DNA of 64,000 nt from Phascolarctobacterium sp. (GCA_030531205.1 JAUNOC010000006.1:37553-101552), one strand, 5' to 3'. Shown: positions 44,101 through 53,012, counted from the stretch's first letter. Made by a program: numbers and translations. The notes: a model not told the origin generated them from the sequence alone.

Positions 44101-44139
44101 TAATCTTACGTTAGATTTGCTCAATCTTACGTAAGATTG
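44101..44139. repeat. Paired palindromes AATCTTACG(T/A)
   Basis: AATCTTACGTTAGATT (44102-44117) followed by the perfect palindrome CAATCTTACGTAAGATTG (44122-44139). The two words are also near-inverses of each other. Confidence 0.75.
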
Positions 44140-44232
44140 AAAATCCATTTTCACGATTTTTTCATTTTTGGATGAGAGAATTTTTTTTGAAATGATTGGA
44201 TAAGTTAAAAGCTTAACGCTTAAAACTTAAAG

Positions 44233-44310
44233 TTGTGGTAAGATGTTCAGCGTAAAGGATATAGGTGGCTGACTGGGGATTTTTCAATCACAGGAACATT
44301 CTACCATAAT
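44233..44310. repeat. Family A repeat, locus 9 (complete)
   Basis: Left arm TTGTGGTAAGATGTTC; right arm ATCACAGGAACATTCTACCA then TAAT. It lies between the paired palindromes at 44101-44139 and 44356-44394 and is followed by TTTTTCATTTTTAATTTTTA, as at locus 13. Confidence 0.7.
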
Positions 44311-44355
44311 TTTTCATTTTTAATTTTTAACTTTTAATTTCTTTGATGGAGTGCT

Positions 44356-44394
44356 AATCTCATAGTGAGATTTACCATAATCTCACTATGAGAT
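44356..44394. repeat. Paired palindromes AATCTCA(TAG/CTA)TGAGATT
   Basis: AATCTCATAGTGAGATT and AATCTCACTATGAGATT, 6 bases apart: each is a 7+3+7 palindrome and they are exact inverse complements of each other. Same architecture as 44101-44139 with a different core. Confidence 0.75.
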
Positions 44395-44420
44395 TGAGCG
44401 TATAAAAAAATAAATGCTAT

Positions 44421-44484
44421 GTTTGCCCTCTTGGTGAAGAGGGTGGATTGCCTAAAGGAACATAGAGTGGTAAGACGGGTGATT
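44421..44484 (+). repeat. Family B two-hairpin element, copy 2
   Basis: Hairpin 1 CCCTCTTGGTGAAGAGGG; hairpin 2 TTGCC ... GGTAA, where the C of copies 1 and 3 is T, which keeps pairing as G-U in RNA. It lacks the family A left arm seen next to the other two copies. Confidence 0.75.
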
Positions 44485-44690
44485 GTTCACTGCGAAGTTC
44501 TTTACCATTTTTCCAATGGGCTTTACTTATTTTATCCTCACTATATATAATAGACATGAGTTTTGATTTTACAACCAAAAAGGGTAAGAAAATCTTTAAT
44601 TGCACGATTAAAATATGCGTTTTGTTACATTTGGTAGGGTTTTTATTGTATAAAATCTATATATATTCTTGCCTTCCAGTCAGGAGAGGT

Positions 44691-44715
44691 GTCAAAAATG
44701 CGTTGCATTTTTGAC
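44691..44715. repeat. 11-base-pair inverted repeat
   Basis: GTCAAAAATGC, loop GTT, GCATTTTTGAC. No gene is adjacent on either side; the surrounding 44485-44825 stretch shows no coding signal that I can support. Confidence 0.6.
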
Positions 44716-44840
44716 GGAGGGGTTATTTGCAGTAGTAAGTTGGGAAATTTGATAAAATTCAAAAAAATAAAAAAAATTATCTATGTACCAAACTTGACCC
44801 GATAGATGTGCTATCATTTGTCTAAAGTGAGGTGATTAAA

Positions 44841-45067
44841 ATGAAAACAATTTGCACTCCTGACTTTGGTGGCATTTTATTTATATGCAGACCACCAATT
44901 CCGTAAAGAAATAAAAGAATCTCGCATCAAAAAAGTGCTGGATTATGACGAAGAAAGGGACGGCAAAGGATTGTTAGATGTTTTTTTGGAAAATCTTTAA
45001 TTATGAAGCCAAAAGAAGATGTCTGGATTGTGGTTGCCACTTGCGTTTGAGCGATAAAATTTTATAG
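44841..45067 (+). pseudogene. Frameshifted small membrane-anchored protein gene
   Basis: ATG 44841 has a good AGTGAGGTGA site, but its frame stops after 22 codons. Removing one T near 44853 joins it to ALLTLVAFYLYADHQFRKEI followed by KESRIKKVLDYDEERDGKGL, a plausible membrane segment and charged tail ending at 45000. A second shift in the T7 tract (44980-44986) would continue as FWKIFNYEAKRRCLDCGCHL to 45067, a CxxCxC zinc-ribbon-like end just before the next ribosome-binding site. This could be a decayed gene, overlapping small genes or base-call errors. Confidence 0.45.
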
Positions 45068-45078
45068 GAGGAGTAGTT

Positions 45079-45438
45079 ATGATTTCACGGCAAAAAATAG
45101 ATGAAAATGGAGGGTATATAACCCTTGTAATATTTGTTATTTCTTGGTATTTGGGCTATAAATGGTATAAGTATTTGCGTCCAGACCCCACTGGATTTGC
45201 CCAAAAAGTTGCGGAAGAACATTTTGTGGTTCATTTTCTGGGTAATTTTGTTGGAACGTGTTTGCTTTTCCTTGTGTGTATGAGTTTTTTGCTTGTAATT
45301 GTTGCGGTTATTTACGACCATCTCCCGATGCCATCACTCAATCTAGTAATTGATTTTACCACTACTGACGGTCATAATTTTTCCAAAGGTAAAGAAAACT
45401 TGTGTAGGTCACGCTATAAAAATATTAAGAAAAACTAA
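45079..45438 (+). CDS. Small membrane protein of unknown function
   Basis: 119 residues, ATG 45079 with TAGGAGGAG upstream. Two predicted membrane segments (about 11-28 and 54-78) and a basic C-terminal tail (FSKGKENLCRSRYKNIKKN). No family recognised. It lies in a gene-poor region and may form a short operon with the following small membrane protein. Confidence 0.6.
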   Translation: MISRQKIDENGGYITLVIFVISWYLGYKWYKYLRPDPTGFAQKVAEEHFVVHFLGNFVGTCLLFLVCMSFLLVIVAVIYDHLPMPSLNLVIDFTTTDGHNFSKGKENLCRSRYKNIKKN

Positions 45439-45466
45439 TTTATGACAGATGTATTGGAGATGTAAA

Positions 45467-45715
45467 ATGAAAGCGTTTAAGATAATTTGTTTCCTTTTTG
45501 TTGCTTGTATTACTTTGGCAACTGGTTATAACAGCGAAAATGTAATGATTTATATTATGATTGGGCTTGCTACTTGTGTGTCTTTGGCGATACTCATGGA
45601 CAGCGACAAAAACTTTGATGAAAAATTAGATGAAATAGGTAATTATATAAGTATTCTTACAAGTTGGAAAACTTTGCTTGCGTTAGCGTTAGTTATAGGT
45701 TATTTCTCAAAATGA
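45467..45715 (+). CDS. Small membrane protein of unknown function
   Basis: 82 residues from ATG 45467, with TTGGAGATG upstream; a TTG six codons earlier is ignored. Two or three hydrophobic segments (IICFLFVACITLATGY, VMIYIMIGLATCVSLAIL, TLLALALVIGYF) around a short acidic loop DSDKNFDEKLDEIG. Possibly exported or membrane-bound. No recognised family. Confidence 0.55.
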   Translation: MKAFKIICFLFVACITLATGYNSENVMIYIMIGLATCVSLAILMDSDKNFDEKLDEIGNYISILTSWKTLLALALVIGYFSK

Positions 45716-45763
45716 AAAAGTGGTGTTGCCTGCCTATGGCTTGATTAGTTTTGCTTTGGCAAA

Positions 45764-45877
45764 ATGAAGAAAGATGATTTCAAGAAGAAAATGAGAAATC
45801 TACTGGAGGGGGGAATTTCTTTTTTGAAAGAAGCAATTATTTGTTATGTTCACGATGAAAAATATTATGACAAGTAA
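45764..45877 (+). CDS. Possible 37-residue small protein
   Basis: MKKDDFKKKMRNLLEGGISF and on to YYDK. No clear ribosome-binding site, so this is weak. The rest of the 45716-46028 gap has a family C-like stretch (TTTTAGGCATCAGGTTTGTG near 45922-45941) and nothing else I can name. Confidence 0.3.
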   Translation: MKKDDFKKKMRNLLEGGISFLKEAIICYVHDEKYYDK

Positions 45878-46028
45878 AATAACAAATCCTTTCCATCAAT
45901 CTGAAAAAATTTTTGGTGGGTTAGGTTTTAGGCATCAGGTTTGTGAAAGTTAGAAGTACAAGTGGTGGTTTTATTGTTGCAGAGATTGATTAAATGTAGT
46001 ATATTTATAAAAGAAAAGGGAAAACTTT

Positions 46029-48614
46029 ATGATTAATTATTCGGCGTTACGGGAAAAGTATATCGGGGAATTGGAGCAACTTCCTTATGGGGAAGGGGTT
46101 TTAGTTTTGCCAAATTCTGCCCTGCAAAATGCGGTAAAACTGCATCACATGGTAAAGTGTATCGGTCTTGATTCCTTGGCTATGGAAATCAACAATGCCG
46201 CCGGTATGGTGCAATATGAACTGGTAACCCGTCAGGCACAGGAATTGATTTTGAACAATATTTTGGCAAGGTATAAAAAGGAGTTGCAATATTTCCAAAA
46301 CCTTGCGGATAAACAGGGACTGGTGGATGCACTTTTAAATTTCTTCACCGAGTTACGCCGCTGCCATGTGGATGAGGTTAGCGAACTGGCAGAGGTTTTT
46401 GCAACCTGGAAAGAAAATAAATCTGGATTGGATGCGGATGCCGGTTTGGTGGCGGTGCCGGAAAAGAAAAATCATGATATAGTCCTGCTTTATGGTGCTT
46501 ATCTTGATTATTTGTGGAAGCATGATTTGTTTGATTTGGAGGGGCAGTACAGTTTGGCTATTGCCAATATTGAATTTGCGGACAAACTGCCTTATAAGAA
46601 AATCTATATTTCCGATATGCCCTTTCTGAATCAGTTGCAAAAGGAGTTTGTAGAGGCACTGGGTAACAGGGTGGTGACGGAACCGGAAAATAGTTTTGAG
46701 TTCAAGCGTGATTTCAAAAAAGAATTAGAAAGAACGGTACAGGCAAAACAGAAGATTACTTTTGAAAAATATGGAAGTCATCGGGATGAATTGGCAGGGG
46801 CTTTTTCTGCTATCAGAAAACTGTTGCAACAGGGTGTGGATTCCGGGAAGATTGCGGTGGCAGTGAGCAATTTGCGTAATTTCCCGGGAATTAACAGTTT
46901 GGCAAAAGAGTATGGTATTCCCATCACCATGCCTGATAAGGTTAAACTGGCACTGCAACCTCTGTTTATGGAGGCGGTGGCAAAACTGGAAGGCACTTAT
47001 ACTGTGGCAGAGTTCAAAGAGCAGTTAGAAACTTATTTGGAAAGTTTGGAATTAGAAAAGAATTTGGGGTCAGAGTACAGACAACGGGTAATCAGTTTGG
47101 CAGAAATGCAAACCACCCTATCCGCAAGAAAGGGTATTCTGGCCTGTGCGGAGGATGTGATCAGGGCTTATACTTTAAGCGGTATGGGGAAGGAAAAGAT
47201 TTCTGCTTTCACCTATAAAAATGTTTTGCAGGATATGGCAGCCAAAATTGCTTTAACTATGTCCAAAGGTACTTTGCAAGGTGTTACGGTTGCAGAACAA
47301 ATCAGTGCTGTGGGCGGCAGTTATGATTATCTTTTTATCTTGGGTATGAATGATGGGGAGTTTCCTGTACCCGTCCGTGAGAACTGGATTTATACAGACA
47401 GGGAGAGAGCGTTTCTCAATTCCATCGGTTTCAGATTACCTTTGGCAATGGAACGGTTCAATGATAATGCCCTGACTTTTTTGATGTTACTGGACTCCTG
47501 CCAGGGAGCGATGGTTTGTTCCTGGATGGAGGAAGATGCGGCGGCCCAGTGCAGTTATTGTGATGAGTTGTTGCGTGTGTGCGATGTTAAGGTGGAGGAT
47601 AAGCGGGGTCAGATTATTCCTCATTTTGCCAAAGCCGGCTTTACCGCAACCGAGATTAAGGAGCGGGTTGGGGTTGATGTTAAGCGTACGGAGGGGCAGG
47701 AAAAATATTTGGGTGTGCTTGGCAAACAGGATATGCTCAGTCCCGTAACTTTCCGTGCTACGGCTTTAGAAAAATATGCCGGCTGTCCTTTTGCTTATAT
47801 GCTTTCCGAACTTTGGCATTTGGATTCCTATGGGGAGGATGAGGATGAACTTTCCGCCGCAACGGACGGCAATCTTATGCACAAGACATTGGAAATATAT
47901 TTTGCGGAATACAAGAAGAAACATCATAATCAGGCAGGTCAGGCCTTGCTTTATTCAGAAATTGGAGCGGATAAGGAAAAGGTATTTGCACTGTTGCAGC
48001 AAGAGTTTGACAGTGCTTTCGCAGGTGCGTTAGAGGACTTAAAACTGAAAAATGAAATCACGGTTGTGCAGGAACAGCAGTTGGCGAAGACCATTTTCAT
48101 TTTGCACAAGTGGTTCAAAAATGATTTTGAAGTGCAGTGGGAAGAAAAGCAGTTCCGGCCTTATCTGACGGAGAAAAATTTTAATGATGAGAAACTTTGG
48201 CCCGGGGATGTGTGCTTCAAGGGCAGGATTGACCGCATGGATGTGGCATATGACGAGAAGGGCAATTTTGCTAAACTGAAAGTTATTGATTATAAGCGTT
48301 CTTCCGTTCCTAATAAGAATGTGGATTTGCAGATTGGAATCTATCAGTTGGTGGCGGAGCAAGATTATAAATTTTCCGCTTCGGAAAATGAGGCGGTTGT
48401 AACCGGTGCTTATTACAGCGTTAAGAAATGTAAGATAGAAGAAAGACCTGTGCAGAAGGATGAATTTATTGAGAGATTAAAAGAGTGTACGGATGGCATC
48501 AGACAGGGAAATTTTGATTTGCGTAACAGAGTGGCTTGTCCGCCCTATTGTGCTTTTCGTACGATTTGCCGTAAGCAACTTTTGAAAGCGGAGGTGAATG
48601 AAGATGGAGAGTAA
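46029..48614 (+). CDS. addB: AddB-type subunit of the AddAB helicase-nuclease
   Basis: 861 residues. The C-terminal nuclease domain has GRIDRMDV, KVIDYKRSS (catalytic Asp and Asp-x-Lys) and QIGIYQLVAEQ; the iron-sulfur cysteines are in YAGCPFAYML and in CPPYCAFRTICRK near the end, the 1+3 Cys arrangement of AddB. The middle has FILGMNDGEFP, a UvrD-C-like remnant. It is shorter than B. subtilis AddB (about 1160) and no N-terminal Walker A is visible. Directly upstream of, and overlapping, addA. It processes double-strand breaks for recombination. Confidence 0.88.
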   Translation: MINYSALREKYIGELEQLPYGEGVLVLPNSALQNAVKLHHMVKCIGLDSLAMEINNAAGMVQYELVTRQAQELILNNILARYKKELQYFQNLADKQGLVDALLNFFTELRRCHVDEVSELAEVFATWKENKSGLDADAGLVAVPEKKNHDIVLLYGAYLDYLWKHDLFDLEGQYSLAIANIEFADKLPYKKIYISDMPFLNQLQKEFVEALGNRVVTEPENSFEFKRDFKKELERTVQAKQKITFEKYGSHRDELAGAFSAIRKLLQQGVDSGKIAVAVSNLRNFPGINSLAKEYGIPITMPDKVKLALQPLFMEAVAKLEGTYTVAEFKEQLETYLESLELEKNLGSEYRQRVISLAEMQTTLSARKGILACAEDVIRAYTLSGMGKEKISAFTYKNVLQDMAAKIALTMSKGTLQGVTVAEQISAVGGSYDYLFILGMNDGEFPVPVRENWIYTDRERAFLNSIGFRLPLAMERFNDNALTFLMLLDSCQGAMVCSWMEEDAAAQCSYCDELLRVCDVKVEDKRGQIIPHFAKAGFTATEIKERVGVDVKRTEGQEKYLGVLGKQDMLSPVTFRATALEKYAGCPFAYMLSELWHLDSYGEDEDELSAATDGNLMHKTLEIYFAEYKKKHHNQAGQALLYSEIGADKEKVFALLQQEFDSAFAGALEDLKLKNEITVVQEQQLAKTIFILHKWFKNDFEVQWEEKQFRPYLTEKNFNDEKLWPGDVCFKGRIDRMDVAYDEKGNFAKLKVIDYKRSSVPNKNVDLQIGIYQLVAEQDYKFSASENEAVVTGAYYSVKKCKIEERPVQKDEFIERLKECTDGIRQGNFDLRNRVACPPYCAFRTICRKQLLKAEVNEDGE

Positions 48615-51600
48615 TTTGCTGAAGGATAAGGTTATTACGGTCATTGACAAAAATGTGGCGGTATCTGCCGGGGCAGGCAGCGGCAAGACCTTTAGTTTGG
48701 CTAAACGCTTTGTTTATATTTTGTTGCAAAACAACAATCTTGATATTAGTAATATCGTAGCAGTAACTTTCACCCGTATGGCGGCTTTGGAAATGAGGCA
48801 GAGGGTTCGCGATTATTTGCGTGAAGAAGTTATAAAGCATCCTGATATGCAAAAATATTTGGATGATTTTGAACGGAACCAGATTGTTACTTTGGATTCA
48901 TGGCAGGGCAGTATATTACGAAATAACCCGGTGGAAGCAGGGCTGGACCCGGAGTTTCAGATTGTTCAAGGCGAGGAATATGTTGCCCTGAAGGACGAGT
49001 TAAGCCGCAGGTTTTTGCGCCAGGAGGCAAAAAAAGATAATCAGGATTTGAGTTTGCTTTTGCAGTATTTTGATTTTGATGCTTTGCGTAATAATCTGGA
49101 TAAGGCAAGGACAAAACGGCAGATTTTTAATTTGAGTGATGCGGAGTTGCTGGAATCATACGCTGAATGTCAGACAGAATGTCAGCAGGGGGTGGCGGCT
49201 TTCCTCCGTCTGGCAAGGCAATACATTGCTTATATCGGTGGCGAGTTAGTCAGGAAAAATGTTTTGGGTTATGAGGATGTGGCTGAACATTGCCTGAAAC
49301 TTTTGCGGGAAAATGCAGAAGTACGGCACAACTATCAACGGCAGATTAAATATTTAATGGTGGATGAGTTTCAGGATACCAATGATGCCCAACGGGAACT
49401 GATTTATTTGCTTTGCGGTGACTGTAAAGATGAGAAAAAGAACGGAAAAGAGTTGACCGGGGAAAAACTCTTTATCGTGGGCGATGTGCAACAGTCCATC
49501 TACAAGTTCCGGGGGGCACAGGTCAGTGTGTTTGATGAGGTGCAGGAAGCAATCAAGGCCAAGCGGGGTGAACGGTTCACCCGGGATATAAATTACCGCA
49601 GCACGGATAAGATTTTGGCATTGGTAAATACGGTATTTGGCAGTGAACTTTTATTTGGTAATAAGTTTGAAAAATTATCTCCCTGCGATAACTTGAAGAG
49701 TGGCGGAGAAAGGGAGTTTCCTTTGCCTGTTTTCAAAGTGCTTTTGCCTGCTGACACGAAGAACAAGGAATTAAAGGACTCCCTTATGCAGTATGAAGCC
49801 ATGGAGGTGGCAAAGCATATTCAAGAATTGCATAAGAATGGTGCCAAATACGGGGATATTGCCATTTTATTACGTGCTATGAATAAGGTTAATCTTCTCA
49901 TTCAGGAATTGGTGCGGTTTAATATTCCCTATGTTTGTCTGGGGGGCAGGGGATTTTACAATAAGCAGGAAATTTTTGATATTCTCAATTTGTTCCGGGT
50001 GCTGGCGGATGAAAATCTTTTGGCATTAGTTGGTGTGTTGCGCAGTCCTTATTTCGGCATGAGTGATGTGGAAATCAATGATTTATTTGTTGCGGCTAAT
50101 AAGGTACAAAGTGATAAAAAAGGTGAGGACAGGAACAGGGAAATCTTCCAGCAATTTTTAACCTGTGCTAAATTGCAGGTTCTTGTCAGGTTGAGAAAAG
50201 CGGCCCGGCATTTGGGAATGAGTGAACTTTGGGATTTGTTTTATGACTTATTGGACGTACGCAATGTTTTGCTGGTTCAGGAAAATGGGGAACAACTTTT
50301 GGCCAATGTGGAGAAACTTCGCACTATGGCCATTGAGTATGTGGAAACCAATAAATGCAGTGTTGCGGAGTGGTTAGGATTTTTGGATAAGGTTATGACG
50401 GACAGCAAAGAGACGGAGGCCAATTTGCCTGCGGAAGGTGTTGTTAAAATTATGACCATTCACAAGTCCAAGGGGCTGGGCTTTGAACATGTAATTTTAC
50501 CTTTTTTGGCAGATAATTCAAGAGGTAATACTTCTGTTGCTTTTGATGTTGATATAACCAAGGGCTTGCTGGGTATGAAATTACCTAACATGGATGATGC
50601 GAGGGTGTGGGATGAGTTTAAGGAACGGGACAAGGTGTTGGATGAAAAAGAAAAGAAACGCCTGTTGTATGTGGCGATTACCCGTGCCAAGAAAACTTTG
50701 TATATGTCCTGCAATTTTACGAAATTGGACGGTATTGAAGATAAGAATACTTTTGCTGCCTGGTTGTGGTGCACATTGCATGATAAAGAGGAAGTGCCGC
50801 CAGTTGGCAGGCAGAGAAAACCACGAATTGAATGGAAACTTAAACGGGATATAGTGCATGTCAGTAGGGAAAGTGTTGATAGGATTATAGGACATAATTC
50901 CCCTTTTGTTTCTGCGGATATGGAAGAAAGGGCATCCCTCTTGCCTGTGACAGAAACTGAGCCGCAGGCGGGAACTTCTGTGGCAGTGTTCACACCCAGT
51001 ATGTTGCAGAGTTATTTACATTGTCAGCGAAGTTATTTTTATCAATATGTTTGCGGTTTGCCACCTTATGACGAGCAACAGGGCAATGGCAAGGGCGGCG
51101 TTTTGACTCCTGCTTTGCAAGGTAATCTTATTCATACAGCTCTTGAGAAATATCATGATGATGCAGAAAAAGCGTGGGAGGCAGGAATCAGGAATCAGGT
51201 GTCAGGTGTCAGGGATCAGGTTTCGGGGAATGGGGCGGCGTTGGAGAATGCCAAGACAATGTTTCTAAATTACATAAATAGTTCTTTATTCCGACAGATA
51301 CCTGAAGAACATGAAAGGGAAATCGGTTTTCAACTGCCGGTGGATAATGGCATTGTGTTCCGCGGGGTAATTGACTGTCTGTATCCAAAAGCAGACGGCA
51401 CTTACGGTGTGGTGGACTACAAAACAGGGGCTACACCGGATAAATTGAATGAAGGATATGCTATGCAACTTGCCATTTACAGCAGGGCGGTTGGGACTAT
51501 GAAGAAAGCAATAGTCAGCAGTTTGGCATTGCACTATTTGCAAAATTTACAATCTTTTGTTTTGGAAGATGAAGAAAAAGTGTATAATAAAGCCATAGAT

Positions 51601-51714
51601 TTAGCAAAGGAGATTAGTTGTAAAAATGAAGAAGATGTGTTCTTGGGTAGTGAACATTGTCAGCATTGCCCTTATAGTTATCTGTGCCCTGCTGCTGGGT
51701 TGCAGCAAAAGTGA
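48604..51714 (+). CDS. addA: AddA helicase-nuclease subunit
   Basis: 1036 residues from ATG 48604, with GCGGAGGTG about 10 bases upstream (ATG 48598 also possible). UvrD-type helicase motifs: SAGAGSGKTFSLAKR, VAVTFTRMAALEMR, LMVDEFQDTN, IVGDVQQSIYKFRG, MTIHKSKGLGFEHV, LLYVAITRAKK. The C-terminal RecB-type nuclease has GVVDYKTG and YAMQLAIYSRAV. Unusual: Cys residues in QSYLHCQRSYFY and EHCQHCPYSYLC resemble an AddB-type iron-sulfur set, and residues about 861-875 are encoded by a family C repeat (51183-51228). Confidence 0.93.
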   Translation: MESNLLKDKVITVIDKNVAVSAGAGSGKTFSLAKRFVYILLQNNNLDISNIVAVTFTRMAALEMRQRVRDYLREEVIKHPDMQKYLDDFERNQIVTLDSWQGSILRNNPVEAGLDPEFQIVQGEEYVALKDELSRRFLRQEAKKDNQDLSLLLQYFDFDALRNNLDKARTKRQIFNLSDAELLESYAECQTECQQGVAAFLRLARQYIAYIGGELVRKNVLGYEDVAEHCLKLLRENAEVRHNYQRQIKYLMVDEFQDTNDAQRELIYLLCGDCKDEKKNGKELTGEKLFIVGDVQQSIYKFRGAQVSVFDEVQEAIKAKRGERFTRDINYRSTDKILALVNTVFGSELLFGNKFEKLSPCDNLKSGGEREFPLPVFKVLLPADTKNKELKDSLMQYEAMEVAKHIQELHKNGAKYGDIAILLRAMNKVNLLIQELVRFNIPYVCLGGRGFYNKQEIFDILNLFRVLADENLLALVGVLRSPYFGMSDVEINDLFVAANKVQSDKKGEDRNREIFQQFLTCAKLQVLVRLRKAARHLGMSELWDLFYDLLDVRNVLLVQENGEQLLANVEKLRTMAIEYVETNKCSVAEWLGFLDKVMTDSKETEANLPAEGVVKIMTIHKSKGLGFEHVILPFLADNSRGNTSVAFDVDITKGLLGMKLPNMDDARVWDEFKERDKVLDEKEKKRLLYVAITRAKKTLYMSCNFTKLDGIEDKNTFAAWLWCTLHDKEEVPPVGRQRKPRIEWKLKRDIVHVSRESVDRIIGHNSPFVSADMEERASLLPVTETEPQAGTSVAVFTPSMLQSYLHCQRSYFYQYVCGLPPYDEQQGNGKGGVLTPALQGNLIHTALEKYHDDAEKAWEAGIRNQVSGVRDQVSGNGAALENAKTMFLNYINSSLFRQIPEEHEREIGFQLPVDNGIVFRGVIDCLYPKADGTYGVVDYKTGATPDKLNEGYAMQLAIYSRAVGTMKKAIVSSLALHYLQNLQSFVLEDEEKVYNKAIDLAKEISCKNEEDVFLGSEHCQHCPYSYLCPAAGLQQK
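51183..51228 (+). repeat. Family C repeat inside addA
   Basis: AGGAATCAGGAATCAGGTGT then CAGGTGTCAGGGATCAGGTT, two 21-base near-repeats read in frame as RNQVSGV and RDQVSGN. The words match intergenic family C copies. Confidence 0.75.
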
Positions 51715-52174
51715 AACTCCCGCTTCGAGTGCCAATGGGTATTATGCAAAGGTGGAGTGGATTCATGATGGGGATACGGTGTCCGTAATTGATTCTCAAA
51801 ATGTGAAACACAAATTGCGTCTGTATGCCATTGATGCCCCGGAGTTGGCGCAGAGCAGTGGTAAAGAAAGTATGAAAAACTTAGTCCGCCTGTTACCTAA
51901 ACAGAAAACGGTACGGGTGGAGGTGGAGAACAAAGACCGCTATGGGCGTGAGGTTGCCACCGTTTATTTGAATGATAAAAATATTAACCGTCAGCAGATT
52001 GCGGAGGGGTGGGCATGGCATTACAAACAATATGATAAAAAGTTTTATAACGATTATGACAAGTTGGAGAAATCTGCCAAAGATCAACGCTTAGGGCTGT
52101 GGCATTATCCCAACGCTAAAGAACCTTGGGAATACCGCAAGAGTAACCGTGAAAAGACAAAAAAATCTAAATGA
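51626..52174 (+). CDS. Thermonuclease (SNase-like) lipoprotein
   Basis: 182 residues from ATG 51626 (AAAGGAG upstream). A lipoprotein signal (VSIALIVICALLLGCSKS, lipid Cys about residue 27) precedes the staphylococcal-nuclease fold with EWIHDGDTVSV, RLYAIDAPE, VENKDRYGREVATVY and AEGWAWHYKQY; the catalytic Asp, Arg and Glu/Asp positions are largely kept. It probably degrades extracellular nucleic acid. Its first 89 bases overlap the addA 3' end in another frame. Confidence 0.88.
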   Translation: MKKMCSWVVNIVSIALIVICALLLGCSKSETPASSANGYYAKVEWIHDGDTVSVIDSQNVKHKLRLYAIDAPELAQSSGKESMKNLVRLLPKQKTVRVEVENKDRYGREVATVYLNDKNINRQQIAEGWAWHYKQYDKKFYNDYDKLEKSAKDQRLGLWHYPNAKEPWEYRKSNREKTKKSK

Positions 52175-52203
52175 TTGAAATTTGCTTGTCATAGTAGTAT
52201 AAT
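52175..52203 (+). promoter_or_regulatory. yebC promoter
   Basis: TTGAAA (52175-52180), 17-base spacer, TATAAT (52198-52203). Confidence 0.8.
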
Positions 52204-52236
52204 GATAAAGAAATATTTACAAACTTGGAGGAGATT

Positions 52237-52977
52237 ATGTCCGGACATTCTAAATGGGCTAATATTAAACACAAAAAAGGCAAAGCAGATGCCTTGCGTG
52301 GCAAGATTACCACAAAGATTTCTAACGAAATTACTTTGGCAGTTCGCATGGGCGGTGCAGATCCCACAGGCAATATGAAATTGAAACTGGCTTTGACCAA
52401 GGCAAAGGCCAACAATGTGCCAAAGGATAATATTAACCGTGCCATTCAAAAGGGTTTGGGCGGTACTGATGGTGCTAACTGGGAAGAAATTACTTACGAG
52501 GGTTATGGGCCCTGTGGTGTGGCACTGATGGTTAACTGCCTTACAGATAACCGTAACCGTACTGCTGCGGATATCCGTCATAATTTCAGCCATCACGGCG
52601 GCAATTTGGGTGCTACCGGTGCGGTAGCATGGATGTTCAAACGCAAGGGTGTGTTTGATATTGATAAGGAAAAGTTTCCTGATTTGACGGAAGACGATTT
52701 AATGATGATGGTGCTTGATGCAGGTGCGGAAGACATTAAAGCGGATGAAGCCGGTTTTGAAGTTACCTGTGAGCCGGATGCTTTTGAGGCAGTATTGAAT
52801 GCTTTGGAAAGCAATAAATTGGAATGTGAAGTAGCAGAAATCACTATGGTTCCTGACAATTTAACCAGTTTATCGCCTGAGGATGCAGTAAAAGTACAAA
52901 AATTGCTTGATGATTTGGAAGAAAGCGACGATGTGCAGGATGTATTCCACAATGCAGATTTGCCAGATGAGGAATAA
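52237..52977 (+). CDS. yebC: YebC/PmpR family protein
   Basis: 246 residues from ATG 52237 with GGAGGAG upstream. It begins SGHSKWANIKHKKGKADALR and has the family blocks NNVPKDNINRAIQKGLGG and EGYGPCGVALMVNCLTDNRN. The family binds DNA in some reports and, in recent work, helps ribosomes at proline stretches. It is placed before ruvCAB, a common arrangement. A terminator follows. Confidence 0.94.
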   Translation: MSGHSKWANIKHKKGKADALRGKITTKISNEITLAVRMGGADPTGNMKLKLALTKAKANNVPKDNINRAIQKGLGGTDGANWEEITYEGYGPCGVALMVNCLTDNRNRTAADIRHNFSHHGGNLGATGAVAWMFKRKGVFDIDKEKFPDLTEDDLMMMVLDAGAEDIKADEAGFEVTCEPDAFEAVLNALESNKLECEVAEITMVPDNLTSLSPEDAVKVQKLLDDLEESDDVQDVFHNADLPDEE

Positions 52978-52980
52978 TTA

Positions 52981-53007
52981 AAAGAGGTGCACAGCACCTC
53001 TTTTTTT
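52981..53007 (+). terminator. Terminator between yebC and ruvC
   Basis: AAAGAGGTGC, loop ACA, GCACCTCTTTTTTT. The ruvC start is 6 bases beyond, so some read-through or an internal promoter is needed. Confidence 0.85.
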
Positions 53008-53012
53008 CAAAA

